Source: Epithemia pelagica (lineage: Eukaryota > Bacillariophyta > Bacillariophyceae > Surirellales > Surirellaceae). From it: a stretch of 64,000 nt of DNA. The position numbers were made by a program, and so were the translations under genes. The notes under the pieces are model-generated. The model did not search any database and was not told the origin of the DNA. It saw only the letters and a program-made list of their open reading frames with translations. Within the stretch, counting starts at the first letter, position 1, and every line of letters starts with the position of its first letter. The DNA lies in contig OX337232.1 of the NCBI GenBank assembly GCA_946965045.2, positions 1,922,001 through 1,986,000 of the forward strand, read 5' to 3'. This document shows positions 63,131 through 64,000 of this stretch, piece by piece.

Positions 63131-63703
63131 ACAGAAGAATTTAATGACAGAACTCAATGTTTCTGTGATGGATATATATGAGGCCAGTTATTTGTCTGCA
63201 GATTGGTTATTTCCCGGAGACGGTCGGCATTACCAGTCAGAATTCAATGGCCTCATGTTGAGCTGGTTCTACAAGTAGTAACCATGGATCCGTTGCTTAG
63301 AATCTTCGAGCTATGGTTTGCTCGAATCAACGGTTAATTCCTCCGTTTGCTTTTTCTCTCGGCGTCCTTAACGTCATGGAGAAAGGATAAAATGGTCTCG
63401 AGATGCGACCGTCTTTTGTCTTCGAGAGGCCTTCAAGCAGAGCTAGAGTGCGGAATACAAAAGTAGGCGTAGCTAGCAAGAGCTTACTCTCTGCTCTCTC
63501 TAGTAGCTACTCTAGAACTCTAGCTAGAGAGAGCTATTAGAGTAAAGGAAGAGCTTAGTAGAGAGATGAATAAAGAATCTATAGCTGTATTCTAAAGTCT
63601 AATTCTGAAAGTCTAAGAGCTCTAAGTCTAAGAGTAATATCCGTTCGTGTTCGTTTTCCTCTCCTTGCCTCACTCATGACTGCTCGCAAATACTCGTAGA
63701 ACA
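63131..63703. other. Intergenic region with CTAG-rich cluster
   Basis: 573 bases with no gene. Positions 63470-63600 are an AG/CT low-complexity cluster of short palindromes (CTCTAGCTAGAG, GTAGCTACTCTAG). Confidence 0.5.
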
Positions 63704-64000
63704 ATGGTAGTGGTAGAGCCATTGGTGTTAGAGGCAAGGGCGGAGTCGGTTGCATCATTATCCATTGCAGGCGTTGATAGTCGATACTATGTTCAAAGGC
63801 TGGAGGCGATAGCACAATCCGTCGAAGAAGGGGATGAAAGGTCGCCACGGGGGAAAGAACAATGTGACAACTCCACCTGTCTGTTTGAATCAGCGTTGGA
63901 CACCTCCGAGAAAAACTGCGCGGGTGGCGTCGTTGCCGATGAAGGTGAAGTGGAAACAAATGTAGACGAAGAGGAACGCGATAAAGAGGAAGAATTGATA
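63704..64000 (+). CDS. Start of an acidic protein, runs off the window
   Basis: From ATG at 63704 the plus strand stays open for 99 codons to the window end. The product begins MVVVEPLVLEARAESVASLS and becomes strongly acidic (GEVETNVDEEERDKEEELI). No domain is visible yet. The acidic bias and absence of stops favour this strand over the opposite-strand frame of 126 codons at the same place. Confidence 0.4.
   Translation, partial: MVVVEPLVLEARAESVASLSIAGVDSRYYVQRLEAIAQSVEEGDERSPRGKEQCDNSTCLFESALDTSEKNCAGGVVADEGEVETNVDEEERDKEEELI

Noticed and set aside
63579-63959. 126-codon minus-strand frame
   Set aside because: The plus strand of the same region is open with acidic, protein-like sequence; the minus frame is Arg/Pro/Leu-rich as expected of its complement.

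Overview
The window is nuclear DNA of a eukaryotic alga, most likely a diatom. The main clues are GT-AG introns of 73 to 245 bp; a protein whose leader fits diatom plastid import (signal peptide ending in an A-F-A-P motif, then a thylakoid-type second leader); Copia retrotransposons of the type I associate with diatoms, with a D-R-G-A protease motif; and an ordinary eukaryotic gene set (MYST acetyltransferase, beta-tubulin, tubulin cofactor D). I cannot name the species from sequence alone.

Host genes lie in three blocks. Block 1 (1-14190) holds a partial short-chain dehydrogenase (-), spermidine synthase (+), two unrelated endonuclease/exonuclease/phosphatase (EEP) fold proteins (- and +), an HMG-box protein (-), a LETM1-domain mitochondrial protein (+) and an Esa1/Tip60-like MYST acetyltransferase (-). 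Block 2 (34550-38747) holds a putative thylakoid-lumen protein (+), a divergent beta-tubulin (+) and a small zinc-site protein (-). Block 3 (52973-64000) holds a large MYND/SET-JmjC fusion (-), a METTL21-like methyltransferase (+) sharing a 141-bp divergent promoter with it, tubulin-folding cofactor D (-), an unknown basic protein (+) and the start of an acidic protein (+) that runs off the window.

Two transposon islands (about 33 kb, half the window) separate these blocks, and their order of assembly can be read from target-site duplications. Island 1 (14570-34234) contains a 943-bp hAT-type element with only a BED zinc-finger gene; element A (15548-31076, target duplication CAG), split by a complete Copia element (E1, 16873-25258, duplication GAGGT) and, inside its right terminus, by element B (26195-31049, duplication CTG), a four-gene relative of PIF/Harbinger; and element C (31127-34231, duplication TGA), a second Harbinger-type element. 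Island 2 is one hAT element (38930-52451) whose transposase gene was split in frame by a second Copia element (E2, 42173-50468, duplication AGCTT). This hAT also carries about 17 copies of an 86-bp satellite.

Nearly every transposon enzyme gene is broken by one or two point lesions: nonsense codons in E1, E2, B and C, and single-base frameshifts in E2, B and C. The most striking signals are a 272-bp non-coding block that is 99% identical between two otherwise well-diverged Copia elements; an extra conserved ORF upstream of gag in both; a primer-binding site that fits a half-tRNA-Asn; 11-bp arrays near both ends of A and B; and the SET-JmjC fusion.
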